Part shown: positions 35,053 to 44,325 of the stretch, piece by piece
Layout: each line of letters opens with the position of its first letter
Numbering within the stretch: the stretch's first letter is position 1
DNA from: DASUBN01 sp036500225
GTDB lineage: Bacteria; Pseudomonadota; Gammaproteobacteria; Natronospirales; REEB76
Reading direction: 5' to 3'
Assembly: GCA_036500225.1 (NCBI GenBank)
Contig: DASYCJ010000118.1
Coordinates: 28,359 to 92,358, forward strand
Length of the DNA stretch: 64,000 bases
Notes under the pieces: model-generated
The model's input: only the letters and a program-made list of their open reading frames with translations
The model's database searches: none
Told to the model about the DNA's origin: nothing
Program-made: the position numbers and the translations under genes

Positions 35053-36339
35053 ATGGGCAAGGAAGCCTGGATGCTTTTGCTGCGCCGTCTACCGGCGGCG
35101 GGCGTATTGTTGCTCTCGCTGAGCGTCGCGCCGCAGGGCCGCTCCGATACCGCGACTTATCTCAGCCCCTCCGTCGCCGTCGGCGCCGTCTACAACGATA
35201 ATGTATTTCTGTCCTCCACAGACCGCCAGGCCGATGAGATCCTCAGGATCAGTCCTGCCCTGGAAGCGGGGTATGGTTCCGAGTCGCTGAACATCGCCGC
35301 TTACTATACCTTCGATGCAGAGCGCTATCGCCACGATACCGGGCTGAACGGCAACACCGTGCGCCGCAACGCGGCCTTGAACCTCGACTATCTGATCACG
35401 CCGCGCATGACCTTCTCGCTGGATAGCAACTACACAGCGACCCAGACTCCCTCGGAACTCGATCCCACCCTGAGCCTCGGCTTGGGACGTGTGCACGCGA
35501 CCTATACCAGCGTGGCACCGTCCTTGGGCTACGCCTTCGACGAACTGACTTATGGGCGGGTAGGGTACGCTCACGACGTCGAGACCCTGGCGTCGGCCCT
35601 GACCGATACCTATTCGGATACAGGCACCCTGGGCCTGGAACATCGGTTCTCCCCCCGTGACAGCGGCGATTTCAATTTCGCCTCCACTCGTTACGACTTC
35701 GGCCCGAACGATGTAGTGGATACCGAGGTCGCGACCCTCGGCTGGACGCATCTCATGACGGCGACCTCGAGCATCGCCTTGGCCGCCGGTCCGCGCCGCA
35801 CCGAAGGGGTGGGTTCGGCGGACTATTCCGTCGGCCTGAACTTCATCCTGGATACAGGCACCTTCGGCATCAATTATGCCCATAGCCAGACGGCCTTGAT
35901 CGGCGAGTTCCGCCCAGCCGATACCAAGAGCCTCACCGCCAAGCTCGACTATGACTACAGCGATGCACTGGAGTTCTACGTCGCTCCCAGCCTCTCCAGT
36001 GACACCATCGGCACCGCCAAGGCGACTTTGTACCGCATGGACGCGAGCTTCAACTACAGGCTCACCCGGGTGGTGTCCTTGGTCGGATCCTACGAGTACA
36101 ACCTACAACGCGGCCTGCTGACCGGCGTCGACTCCAAGATCTTGAACAACGTGGTCTACATCGGCTTCATGTTCGCTGAGCCGGTGGCCGGCCCCAGTGC
36201 CTTCATGCAGCGCAGGGCCACGCCTTTCGAGAATCAGTGGCCGGCCCCGCGTCCGGCCGTGATCGCGCCCACGCCATTGCTCACCAATCCCAACACTCCC
36301 ACCACCACGGACCAACAAAATGAAACTTCACCTCCGTGA
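35053..36339 (+). CDS. Exopolysaccharide-locus outer membrane beta-barrel protein
   Basis: A 428-residue protein. An N-terminal signal sequence (LPAAGVLLLSLSVAPQG) is followed by a long beta-strand-rich region with YLSPSVAVGAVYNDNVFLSS and many alternating strands ending in VVYIGFMFAEP, then a Pro-rich tail of about 50 residues. It resembles the large barrels encoded in PEP-CTERM/XrtA-type exopolysaccharide loci. The ATG at 35053 is chosen because AAGGA lies 8 bases before it. It overlaps the Wza-like gene by 20 bases. A role in polymer export is inferred from context. Confidence 0.82.
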   Translation: MGKEAWMLLLRRLPAAGVLLLSLSVAPQGRSDTATYLSPSVAVGAVYNDNVFLSSTDRQADEILRISPALEAGYGSESLNIAAYYTFDAERYRHDTGLNGNTVRRNAALNLDYLITPRMTFSLDSNYTATQTPSELDPTLSLGLGRVHATYTSVAPSLGYAFDELTYGRVGYAHDVETLASALTDTYSDTGTLGLEHRFSPRDSGDFNFASTRYDFGPNDVVDTEVATLGWTHLMTATSSIALAAGPRRTEGVGSADYSVGLNFILDTGTFGINYAHSQTALIGEFRPADTKSLTAKLDYDYSDALEFYVAPSLSSDTIGTAKATLYRMDASFNYRLTRVVSLVGSYEYNLQRGLLTGVDSKILNNVVYIGFMFAEPVAGPSAFMQRRATPFENQWPAPRPAVIAPTPLLTNPNTPTTTDQQNETSPP

Positions 36340-36922
36340 ATTACTGAAGACGGGGATCCTGTCTCTGTTGCTCGGATCTCTCATCGCCTGCGCCCATAAC
36401 CAGCCTGTCGCTGACGCTCAGTGTCACGGTGAGAGCTGCCGGGTCGAGAAGTACGTGATCGGCCCCGGCGACGTACTGCACATCTCGGTCTGGAAGGACG
36501 CGACCCTCGAACGCATCGATACGGTGCGACCCGACGGCATGATCTCCTTCCCACTCATCAACGAGGTGCAGGCATCGGGCCTCACGCCGATGCAACTGCA
36601 GAAGACCCTGGCCGACCGCCTGCGCCAGTACATGTCCGACCCCGAGGTCTCCGTGGTGGTGCAGGAAGTGCACAGCTTCGCGGTCTCGGTGCTGGGCGAG
36701 GTCAAGACGCCCGGACGCTACGAGCTCAAGAACGACGCCACCGTGCTGGACGTACTGGCCCAGGCAGGCGGTTTAAGCGAGTTCGCATCGCCCTCCAAGA
36801 TCGTGATCCTGCGCGACGAGGACGGTTCCAAGCACCGGATCATGTTCGACTACGACACCGCGGTATACGGCGAAGAACCTCCGTTCTACGTCCACCCCGG
36901 CGACATCATCACCGTACCCTGA
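36320..36922 (+). CDS. Wza-like polysaccharide export lipoprotein
   Basis: A 200-residue outer membrane export protein. Its lipoprotein signal peptide ends at LIAC. The polysaccharide export domain (YVIGPGDVLHISVWKDATL, residues 45-63) and one SLBB-like domain (SVLGEVKTPGRYELKNDATVLDVLAQAGGL) follow. It is shorter than E. coli Wza (379 residues) and lacks the C-terminal helix that forms the outer membrane pore. This matches the short Wza forms that work with a separate barrel, here probably the preceding gene. Confidence 0.92.
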   Translation: MKLHLRELLKTGILSLLLGSLIACAHNQPVADAQCHGESCRVEKYVIGPGDVLHISVWKDATLERIDTVRPDGMISFPLINEVQASGLTPMQLQKTLADRLRQYMSDPEVSVVVQEVHSFAVSVLGEVKTPGRYELKNDATVLDVLAQAGGLSEFASPSKIVILRDEDGSKHRIMFDYDTAVYGEEPPFYVHPGDIITVP

Positions 36923-36938
36923 GGCGGAGCACATAGAC

Positions 36939-38486
36939 ATGCAAGCACAGTCCCAGGAGAGCAAGGATTCGATGTTCGGTTCGCTGTCGCGTCTCTGGAA
37001 GCGCCGCCGCTGGCCCGCCATCGCAACTTTCGTACTCGCATTCGCCGTGTCCGCCAGCTTCGTCTCGGCCCTGCCAGACATCTACAGTTCCACTGCCACC
37101 TTGCTGGTGAACCCGCAGGCATCTTCGGGTGATACAGGCGCAGGGCAGGGTGCCCAGAACCAGGACAGCCGGCTCGATGCCGTCAGCGAAGAGGTCCTGA
37201 GCCGCGACAGGCTGCTTGCGATCGTCGACAAGTTCGATCTCTATCCGAGCTTGCGCAAGCACACTTCGGACGAGTCCCTGTTGACCCGCATGCGCCAGGA
37301 CATCCAGGTGCAGCGGAAGGCCGGCCAGCAGCAGTGGGGTCAGGATCCGACCTTCGGCTTCACGCTTACTTATCAGGGCTGGAATCCCAAGCAGGTGGCC
37401 CAGGTCACCAACGCCCTGGCTCAGGAATTCGTGGACCAGAACAGTCGCATGCGTGCCCAGGAGTCGGCTGCGACCCTGAACTCCTTGCAGGCCCAGATCG
37501 TCGACATCAAACGCAAATTGGATGCCCAGGGCCAGCGCATCAATGCCTACCGTGCCAGCCATCTTGGTGAATTACCGGACCAGCAGGCCACCAGCCTCGC
37601 CATGCTTCAACAGCTGGATTCCCAGTTGCAGCAGAATGCCGAGTCGCTTACCCAGACACAGAGTCTCGCGCAACAGCAGCGGCAGCTGCAACCGGATCGC
37701 TCAGCACCCCAGGGAGCTGACGCCGCCGATCTCCCGCAGCTGGAAGATGAGCTAGCCACTCTGCGCACCCGCTACACGGATCAGTATCCGGACGTGGTGC
37801 ACCTGAAGCAGCAGATCGCCGCCTTGAAGAAGGCCCAGGACGACCAGGCCGCCAGCGAGCCGGTGCAGCAGCCGTTGCAGACCGATGGCAGCCTGGACAG
37901 CAGCATCCGTTCCTATCAGGACCAAGACGCGAAACTGCGCCAGGAGATCGCCGGTTATCAGGCCCGCATCGAGAACATGCCAGTCCGCGAGCAACAGATA
38001 GCTGCCCTGACCCAAGGCTATACCGAGACTCAGGATGTCTATTCACAGTTATTGAAGCGTTATGAGCAGGTGCCTTTGCCGCAGTCGCCGGCCGGGCAGT
38101 ACCGGCTACTGGAGGGCGCGGTGCCGGCGAACGATGCGGCGGGCCCGAACCGCCTGCGCTTGCTGGTCCTCTGCCTGGTCGCGTCACTGGGCCTCGCAGC
38201 CGCCCTGGTCTTCATCCTCGAACAGATGGATCCGTCCTTCCACAGCATAGAAGAGCTGCGCGCATTCAGCCGCTTGCCGGTCTTGGCCAACATCCCGCAG
38301 ATCGTGACCCGCGAGGATGTCTGGCGCAGCCGCCTGCGTCTGGGGATAGGCATCGTATCGGTGTTGGTAGTGACAGTGGTCGCGGCCCAGGCCTCGTCTT
38401 TCCTGGGACAAGGTAACACCGAGTTGGTGTGGATGTTGTCCAAGCACGCCACACCCGGGTCCACCAGCACCAATACGCCCGGTTGA
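36939..38486 (+). CDS. Wzz/GNVR-type polysaccharide chain-length determinant
   Basis: A 515-residue inner membrane copolymerase. An N-terminal membrane segment (about residues 24-44) is followed by a long Gln-rich coiled-coil periplasmic part (about 160-370) and a second membrane segment (LRLLVLCLVASLGLAAALVF). A short cytoplasmic stretch and a third hydrophobic segment near residues 465-485 complete it. The third segment is unusual. The kinase domain found in fused Wzc proteins is absent; the kinase is the next gene. It is expected to control chain length and bridge to Wza. Confidence 0.9.
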   Translation: MQAQSQESKDSMFGSLSRLWKRRRWPAIATFVLAFAVSASFVSALPDIYSSTATLLVNPQASSGDTGAGQGAQNQDSRLDAVSEEVLSRDRLLAIVDKFDLYPSLRKHTSDESLLTRMRQDIQVQRKAGQQQWGQDPTFGFTLTYQGWNPKQVAQVTNALAQEFVDQNSRMRAQESAATLNSLQAQIVDIKRKLDAQGQRINAYRASHLGELPDQQATSLAMLQQLDSQLQQNAESLTQTQSLAQQQRQLQPDRSAPQGADAADLPQLEDELATLRTRYTDQYPDVVHLKQQIAALKKAQDDQAASEPVQQPLQTDGSLDSSIRSYQDQDAKLRQEIAGYQARIENMPVREQQIAALTQGYTETQDVYSQLLKRYEQVPLPQSPAGQYRLLEGAVPANDAAGPNRLRLLVLCLVASLGLAAALVFILEQMDPSFHSIEELRAFSRLPVLANIPQIVTREDVWRSRLRLGIGIVSVLVVTVVAAQASSFLGQGNTELVWMLSKHATPGSTSTNTPG

Positions 38487-38523
38487 GCGGATCCGATCCT
38501 AATAGGCATCGAGGAGAATTGAC

Positions 38524-39432
38524 ATGTTACAAGGCCAAGACAACACCAAGCCCATCAATCGCGGCGTGCCACCGGTGATCCGCGTGGAGTCCAAGGATAA
38601 GGCCAAGGCATCGGGAGCTCGCACAGAGGTCAAGGAGCCGGCCCCGACCGGTCGCCCGCGCAATGCCGAGATCAACGCCAAACAGGTGGATAAGCACATC
38701 GTCAGCCTCACGGAGCCGGATTCCTACGAGGCCGAGCAGTACCGCAAACTGCGTTACGTGCTGGAAGAGAAGCGTCGCAGCAACCGTGGCACCACCGTGG
38801 CCATCTGCAGTCCGGCGGCCGGGGACGGCAAGTCCCTCACCGCGCTCAACCTCGCGGCGGCCCTGGCCCAGGCTCGCGATTCGCGCGTGTTGCTGGTGGA
38901 CGTGGACCTGCGCCGCGAGTCCGCTGCGCTCAAGGAGCATCTCAAACTGGGCAACCCGGGCGTCAATGGGCTGACCGATGCCATCATGTCCTCGACCCTG
39001 TCTCTGAACGACGTGGCGCGCCCGCTGCAGGGCACCAACCTATCCATCGTATTCACCGGGTCCCGGGTCAGCGCACCCTACGAACTACTGCGTTCCGGTC
39101 GCTTCGAGCAGCTGCTGACCGAAGCCAGCAAGCAGTATCAATACGTCATCCTCGACGCTCCGCCGGTGGTACCTGTGTCGGACTGCCGAGTGATCCGCCG
39201 CTTCGTGGATTACTTCCTGATGGTGGTATCCGCCCATCGCACACCGCGCCCCATGCTGGAGGAAGCTCTGGACTTGATTGGCCCAGACAAGCTGCTCGGC
39301 CTGGTGTTCAATCGCGGCGATCTGATGCCGCGCCGCTACTACGGTTACTACCGTTATGGCATGCCGATGCGCGAGACCCAACCGCGCCGTGAGCCACGCC
39401 TGCAGGCACAGGAGACGCCGGGTAATGGCTGA
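38524..39432 (+). CDS. CpsD/CapB-type bacterial tyrosine kinase
   Basis: A 302-residue cytoplasmic P-loop kinase. Walker A SPAAGDGKS is at residues 96-104, Walker A' VLLVDVDLRR near 121-130, and the YVILDAPPVVPVSD Walker B region is present. A Tyr-rich segment (RRYYGYYRYG) near the C-terminus is the expected autophosphorylation cluster. It partners with the preceding chain-length protein. A GAGGAG site precedes the ATG. The end overlaps the next gene by 8 bases. Confidence 0.92.
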   Translation: MLQGQDNTKPINRGVPPVIRVESKDKAKASGARTEVKEPAPTGRPRNAEINAKQVDKHIVSLTEPDSYEAEQYRKLRYVLEEKRRSNRGTTVAICSPAAGDGKSLTALNLAAALAQARDSRVLLVDVDLRRESAALKEHLKLGNPGVNGLTDAIMSSTLSLNDVARPLQGTNLSIVFTGSRVSAPYELLRSGRFEQLLTEASKQYQYVILDAPPVVPVSDCRVIRRFVDYFLMVVSAHRTPRPMLEEALDLIGPDKLLGLVFNRGDLMPRRYYGYYRYGMPMRETQPRREPRLQAQETPGNG

Positions 39433-40597
39433 GAAGGTGGCCATCCTCGGTACCGGCACGCTCGCCTATAGGCTGGTGCTGGAGTACCTAGCCCGGCCGG
39501 ATGGTCAGGCGCAGCTATGCGGCGTGATCACCGAGAGCCGCGAGGTGGAGCCGCCGTTCGATTGCAGGCGCCTCGGCGCTCTATCCGAGCTGAAGCAGAT
39601 ACTCTCCAGGGAGCCGTTGGATCGGGTCATCGTCGCCATGGAAGACCAATATGCACATCTCAGCGCAGATTTCCTAGTCGAGATGCAGGCCATCCGTGAC
39701 CTGGAGGTCGAGACCGGCCTGGATGCCTACGAGCGGCTAACCGGCAAGCTTGCCATAGAGTCCCTGACCGCCAGCAGCGTATTGTTCTCCAGCGAGTTCA
39801 GGCCTTCGCGCCTGGCGCGCTGGTTCGCCCGCGGCTTCAGTTGGGCCATCGCGGCCTGCGCGACCGTGATCTTGTCTCCGGTGATGGCGCTGCTGGCCTT
39901 GTGCATACGCCTAGATTCGCCCGGCCCGGTGTTGTTCGTGCAAGAGCGAGTTGGCCTGGGCGGCCGGCGCTTCAAGCTGCTCAAGTTCCGCAGCATGCGC
40001 ACCACATCAGACAAGCATTCAGAATGGGCCGCTGACAACGAAGCTCGGATCACCCGTAGCGGCCGCTGGCTGCGTAAGTTCCGGCTTGACGAGTTGCCGC
40101 AGTTCATCAACGTGCTGCGTGGCGACATGAACCTGGTCGGCCCGCGCCCGCATCCGGATAGCAATCGGCGTCTTTTCATCCTGGTGTCGCGCAATACCCC
40201 GGAATGCGGGGAGCAAATCCCCTATTACTCGCTGCGTTCCTCGATCAGGCCGGGCATTACCGGCTGGGCCCAAGTGCGCTACAAGTATGCCAACGGTCTC
40301 GACGAAGAGATCGAGAAGCTACGCTACGACCTGTACTACATCAAACATTACTCGGTATGGCTCGACATGCGCATCATGTTCGAGACCATCAAAGTCGTGC
40401 TGCTCGGGCATCGGCGGTTGGATCAGGCGCAAAAGGGCGGAGCCACCATGGATGGTGGGCTCGAAGCCGAGCCGCCCAGTCAGCCGCTGCTGCCCGGGCT
40501 GGCGGCCGCGCTGAGATCCCATGCGGTGGAAGCCCCATCACCGCCTCCGCCGCCGCGCCAGAGCCTGGGCTCAGGCAATAGCCTCGGTCTGCAGTGA
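39425..40597 (+). CDS. Phosphoglycosyltransferase (EpsB/WcaJ-like), short form
   Basis: About 390 residues. It begins straight away with a Rossmann-like nucleotide-binding fold (VAILGTGTLAYRLVLEYL) and lacks the N-terminal four-helix membrane bundle of WcaJ/WbaP. A single membrane-dipping segment (about 165-185) and the catalytic sugar transferase domain follow, with FVQERVGLGGRRFKLLKFRSM, LRKFRLDELPQFINVLRGDM and VGPRP. It moves a sugar-1-phosphate onto undecaprenyl phosphate and so starts repeat-unit assembly. The C-terminus has a Pro-rich tail. The ATG at 39425 overlaps the kinase gene. Confidence 0.9.
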   Translation: MAEKVAILGTGTLAYRLVLEYLARPDGQAQLCGVITESREVEPPFDCRRLGALSELKQILSREPLDRVIVAMEDQYAHLSADFLVEMQAIRDLEVETGLDAYERLTGKLAIESLTASSVLFSSEFRPSRLARWFARGFSWAIAACATVILSPVMALLALCIRLDSPGPVLFVQERVGLGGRRFKLLKFRSMRTTSDKHSEWAADNEARITRSGRWLRKFRLDELPQFINVLRGDMNLVGPRPHPDSNRRLFILVSRNTPECGEQIPYYSLRSSIRPGITGWAQVRYKYANGLDEEIEKLRYDLYYIKHYSVWLDMRIMFETIKVVLLGHRRLDQAQKGGATMDGGLEAEPPSQPLLPGLAAALRSHAVEAPSPPPPPRQSLGSGNSLGLQ

Positions 40598-40613
40598 TCC
40601 TGAGGACTACGCC

Positions 40614-41669
40614 ATGATGTTCGAATCTACCCTGGATTATGCGACTGGTTCCAGGCTCGGCGATGCCGAGTTTATGGACGCCCGCACCACGCCGCTGCGC
40701 ATCACAGCGCTCGGCGGCGGCACGGGTCTCGCTTCGCTGCTGCAGGGCATGCGCGTGCTGCATTTCCCAGTGGGTATGCGCGACGAGGCAGACCAAGACC
40801 GTCTCACGGCCATCGTCACGGTTGCAGACGACGGTGGCAGTTCCGGCGCATTGCGCCGCGGATACAAGATCCTGGCCCCGGGCGACATACGCAACTGTCT
40901 GCTGGCCTTGTCCGACGCGGACCCGACTCTGCAAGAGTTGTTCAACTTTCGCTTCGACGGCGAGCTGGGTGGGCACAGCCTCGGCAACCTGATGCTGACT
41001 GCCCTCGCCCTGCTGGAGAAGGATTTCGGCAAGGCAGTGGAGCGGGCCAGTAAGCTCCTGGATGTGAGGGGTCGGGTGCTGCCGGCGACCTTGGATGATG
41101 TCCAGCTCCTGGCGGAGTTCATGGACGGCAGCTGCAGTATCGGTGAATCCAACATCGCCAAAGCCGGCCGCCGCATCCGCCGCGTGTCCCTGGTCCCGCG
41201 GGACATCCGGCCTATGCCCCAGGCGGTCAACGCCATCGCCGGTTCACACCTGGTGGTATTGGGGCCTGGCAGCCTCTACACCAGCCTGATCCCGATCTTG
41301 CTGGTGAAAGGGGTCGCTCAGGCCATCGCCGATTCCGGTGCCCGCGTGGCTGTGGTCATGAACCTCATGACCGAACCCGGTGAGACCGACGGCTACAGCG
41401 CGGTGGATGTGATAAACGCCATTCGCGAACACGCACCTGAACTACCTATCCACAGTGTGTTGATCAACAGCGCCAAACCCTCTCCCGAGCATCTCAGGCG
41501 TTATGCCGCCGAGGGCTCCGAACCGATCACTATCGACCCTGTTTTTCTGAAGACCCTGGGCTACCGTGCATTGAAATGCGACCTACTCGGAGACGGTCCG
41601 AAGGTACGGCATGAACCATGCAAGCTCGCCCGGGCCCTACTGAACCTGGCTCTAGAGGAAATGCCATGA
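40614..41669 (+). CDS. YvcK/CofD-like protein
   Basis: A 351-residue protein of the YvcK (gluconeogenesis factor)/CofD fold. It has ALGGGTGLASLLQGMR, VTVADDGGSSGALRR, LAPGDIRNCLLALS and GPGSLYTSLIPILLVKG. YvcK proteins bind UDP-GlcNAc and influence cell shape and central carbon use; CofD makes a cofactor precursor. Here it sits between the phosphoglycosyltransferase and the nucleotide-sugar dehydrogenase, which suggests a link to sugar nucleotide supply. The ATG at 40614 has a GAGGA site upstream. The end overlaps the dehydrogenase start by 4 bases. Confidence 0.85.
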   Translation: MMFESTLDYATGSRLGDAEFMDARTTPLRITALGGGTGLASLLQGMRVLHFPVGMRDEADQDRLTAIVTVADDGGSSGALRRGYKILAPGDIRNCLLALSDADPTLQELFNFRFDGELGGHSLGNLMLTALALLEKDFGKAVERASKLLDVRGRVLPATLDDVQLLAEFMDGSCSIGESNIAKAGRRIRRVSLVPRDIRPMPQAVNAIAGSHLVVLGPGSLYTSLIPILLVKGVAQAIADSGARVAVVMNLMTEPGETDGYSAVDVINAIREHAPELPIHSVLINSAKPSPEHLRRYAAEGSEPITIDPVFLKTLGYRALKCDLLGDGPKVRHEPCKLARALLNLALEEMP

Positions 41670-42976
41670 ATGCTAATGCCTTGAAACAACGCATCGAGAA
41701 ACACGAAGCGCGTATAACCGTCATCGGCCAGGGCTACGTCGGCCTGCCGCTGGCCATTGCCTTCGCCCACGCCGGCTTCAAGGTGGTGGGATTGGATAAC
41801 AGCCGCGAGAAGGTGGATGCCCTGAACCAGGGCCGTTCACCGATCCCGGATGTGTCGGAGGACGAACTGCAGAAACAGCGTAGCGCCGGTCGTTACAGCG
41901 CCACTACCGATTACTCAGTGCTGGCGGATACGGACGTGGCTATCGTCTGCGTGCCGACCCCCCTGCGCAAGACCAAGGACCCGGACATCTCCTATGTGAT
42001 CGCGGCGGCCGAGGAGCTGGCGGAACACCTGCACCCGGGGCAGCTCGTGGTGCTGGAATCCACCACCTATCCCGGCACTACCGAGGAGATCCTGCTGCCC
42101 ATGTTCTCGGACAAGGGTGGCGAGGCCGGCGTGGACTTCTTCCTGGCCTTCTCCCCGGAGCGCATCGACCCGGCCAACCCGCAGTTCAAGGTGCATGACA
42201 TCCCGAAGGTGGTGGGTGGCGTGACCGGTGAATGCTCCAAGCTCGCCTCCCAGCTCTATCGCACCATCGTGCCGAAAGTGCTGGAAGTCTCCAGCCCGCG
42301 CGTGGCCGAGATGGCCAAACTCTATGAGAACGTGTTCCGCAACGTGAACATCGCCCTCGCCAACGAGCTGGCGCTGATGTGCCACCGCCTGGGCGTCAAC
42401 ACCCGTGAGGTGATCGACGCGGCCGCCACCAAGCCCTTCGGCTTCATGTCCTTCCATCCCGGTCCGGGCGTGGGCGGTCATTGCATCGGCATCGACTCCC
42501 AGTACCTGGCCTGGAAGATGAAACTCAACGGCTACGATGCACGCTTCATCCACCTGGCTGAAGAGATCAACCAGTCCATGCCGGGTCGCGTGGTGCAGAT
42601 GACAGCCGACGCGCTCAACAACAGGCAGCGCTCCCTCAAGGGCGCCAAGGTGCTGGCCCTGGGCGTGGCCTACAAGCCGAACGTGAGCGACATCCGCGAG
42701 TCGCCGGCGCTGGAAGTGATCGAGCTGCTGCAGAAGCGCGGTGCTGTGGTCACCTATGCGGACCCGCATGTGCCGACCATCGGCCACAACGGCGGCCAGT
42801 TGAGCGCCGTGCTGGCGGATGAAGCTGCCATTAAGGGTGCCGACTGCGTTGTGATCCTCACGGACCACAAGGAGTTCGACTACAAGAAGATAGCAGGTGA
42901 TGCATCGCTGGTGGTGGATACCCGCAATGCGACCTGGGGCATCCTGAACCCGAAGGCTGAGGTTATCCGCCTGTGA
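41666..42976 (+). CDS. UDP-sugar 6-dehydrogenase (WbpA/TviB type)
   Basis: A 436-residue NAD-dependent enzyme oxidising a UDP-hexose(amine) to a uronic acid. GQGYVGLPLA at residues 21-30 binds NAD, and the catalytic Cys273 lies in GVGGHCIGID. The C-terminal UDP-binding domain is complete. The sequence style fits UDP-GlcNAc or UDP-GalNAc dehydrogenases rather than UDP-glucose dehydrogenase, but the substrate is not certain. The ATG overlaps the YvcK-like stop. It predicts acidic sugars in the polymer. Confidence 0.92.
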   Translation: MNANALKQRIEKHEARITVIGQGYVGLPLAIAFAHAGFKVVGLDNSREKVDALNQGRSPIPDVSEDELQKQRSAGRYSATTDYSVLADTDVAIVCVPTPLRKTKDPDISYVIAAAEELAEHLHPGQLVVLESTTYPGTTEEILLPMFSDKGGEAGVDFFLAFSPERIDPANPQFKVHDIPKVVGGVTGECSKLASQLYRTIVPKVLEVSSPRVAEMAKLYENVFRNVNIALANELALMCHRLGVNTREVIDAAATKPFGFMSFHPGPGVGGHCIGIDSQYLAWKMKLNGYDARFIHLAEEINQSMPGRVVQMTADALNNRQRSLKGAKVLALGVAYKPNVSDIRESPALEVIELLQKRGAVVTYADPHVPTIGHNGGQLSAVLADEAAIKGADCVVILTDHKEFDYKKIAGDASLVVDTRNATWGILNPKAEVIRL

Positions 42977-44325
42977 CTGATCAGACCTGGGGCTGGTGGC
43001 GGCATCAACCGATCGCTGCCACCGGCCCAGGCACGGCCGTAGAAGGAGTCCAGCAGCCATCCCGGAGCGGCGCCATGCCATTCTGGGGGTTGATGGCCTT
43101 CACCTGCCTGCTGCTGCTGTCTCCCCAATCCTTCGTCCCGGCGCTGGGTGTCCTGCACCTGCCGCTGTTGATGGCCGTATTGGCGGGAGGCAGCTACGTC
43201 CTCGGTTGCTGGCGTCACGGCGTGAAGGCCCTGACGCTGGATGGCGAGATACGCTTCGCCGTCTGGCTCGCGGCCTGGGCCTTGCTCACCATCCCACTAT
43301 CCTTATGGCCGGGCGGCAGCGTCGCCTTCTTCTTCGGTATCTATTTCAAGGCCTTGGTGGTGTTCTGGCTCCTGAGTCGGGTAGTGGATACCAGCGGGCG
43401 CCTGCGCACCGTGTTCTGGACCTTGAGCCTGATTGCCGCACCGTTGGCGGTGTCCGGGGTACGGAGTTTCTTCTCCGGTGCCTTCAAGAACCAGGAACTA
43501 TCTCACGGCCTGGCACGCATTAGTGGCTACGATGCGTCGCTGACCGGTAACCCGAACGACCTGGCGTTGATGCTGAATCTGATCCTGCCGCTCAGCATCG
43601 CGCTGTTCCTGATGGTCCGCAGCCGTAGCGCTCAGGCCTTGCTGGTGGCTCTGATCGGACTCGACGTGGTGGCGATCATCGCCACATTCTCCCGGGCCGG
43701 CTTCCTGTCCCTGGGCGTGATCGGACTCTGCTATCTCGTGATCCTGTTTCGCCGCGGTCGCCGCACATTGGCGCTATTGGTGATCGCCGCGGCCCTTGCT
43801 GGCACGGCACTTCTGCCATCGTCCTACATCCACCGCCTCAGTACCATCACCAATATTCAGGCGGATCAGACCAATTCGGCCCAAACCCGCTTCCGCGACT
43901 ATCTGACCGCCATGAAGTATGTCGCCGGCCATCCCCTCATGGGCGCCGGCATCGGCCAGAACATCCTCGCCCTCAACGAGACGCGCGGTGCGACCTGGAC
44001 GCTGGTGCATGACGTCTACCTCGAATACGCCGTCGATCTCGGTCTACCGGGACTCGTGCTTTTCCTGCTGCTCCTTCGCGCAATCGCCCGCGGCCTGCGC
44101 AAAGCCCTACGGCGCGCGGCATCGGAACCCGCCATGGCGGACCTGCATTTCCTGCTGGAAGGCCTGTGCGTGAGCCTGATCGGCTTCGTGGTGTCGGCCT
44201 TCTTCTACCCAGACGCCTACCAGTTCTATTTCTACTACATCGCTGGCCTCAGCATCGCCGCCATCGCCATCGCCTTCACGGCAAGCACTGATGTATCGAT
44301 CCAGACCCAAGCGAGCCTAGGATGA
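42973..44325 (+). CDS. O-antigen polymerase/ligase-like membrane protein
   Basis: A 450-residue polytopic inner membrane protein with about ten to twelve hydrophobic segments, the first near residue 38. It has the periplasmic loop of Wzy/WaaL-type proteins (LTGNPNDLALMLNLILPLS, RFRDYLTAMKYVAGHPLMGAGIGQNI and ETRGATWTLVHDVYLEYAVDLG). In a Wza/Wzc/Wzx setting it most likely polymerises the repeat unit. The start is a GTG overlapping the dehydrogenase stop. Confidence 0.87.
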   Translation: MTDQTWGWWRHQPIAATGPGTAVEGVQQPSRSGAMPFWGLMAFTCLLLLSPQSFVPALGVLHLPLLMAVLAGGSYVLGCWRHGVKALTLDGEIRFAVWLAAWALLTIPLSLWPGGSVAFFFGIYFKALVVFWLLSRVVDTSGRLRTVFWTLSLIAAPLAVSGVRSFFSGAFKNQELSHGLARISGYDASLTGNPNDLALMLNLILPLSIALFLMVRSRSAQALLVALIGLDVVAIIATFSRAGFLSLGVIGLCYLVILFRRGRRTLALLVIAAALAGTALLPSSYIHRLSTITNIQADQTNSAQTRFRDYLTAMKYVAGHPLMGAGIGQNILALNETRGATWTLVHDVYLEYAVDLGLPGLVLFLLLLRAIARGLRKALRRAASEPAMADLHFLLEGLCVSLIGFVVSAFFYPDAYQFYFYYIAGLSIAAIAIAFTASTDVSIQTQASLG

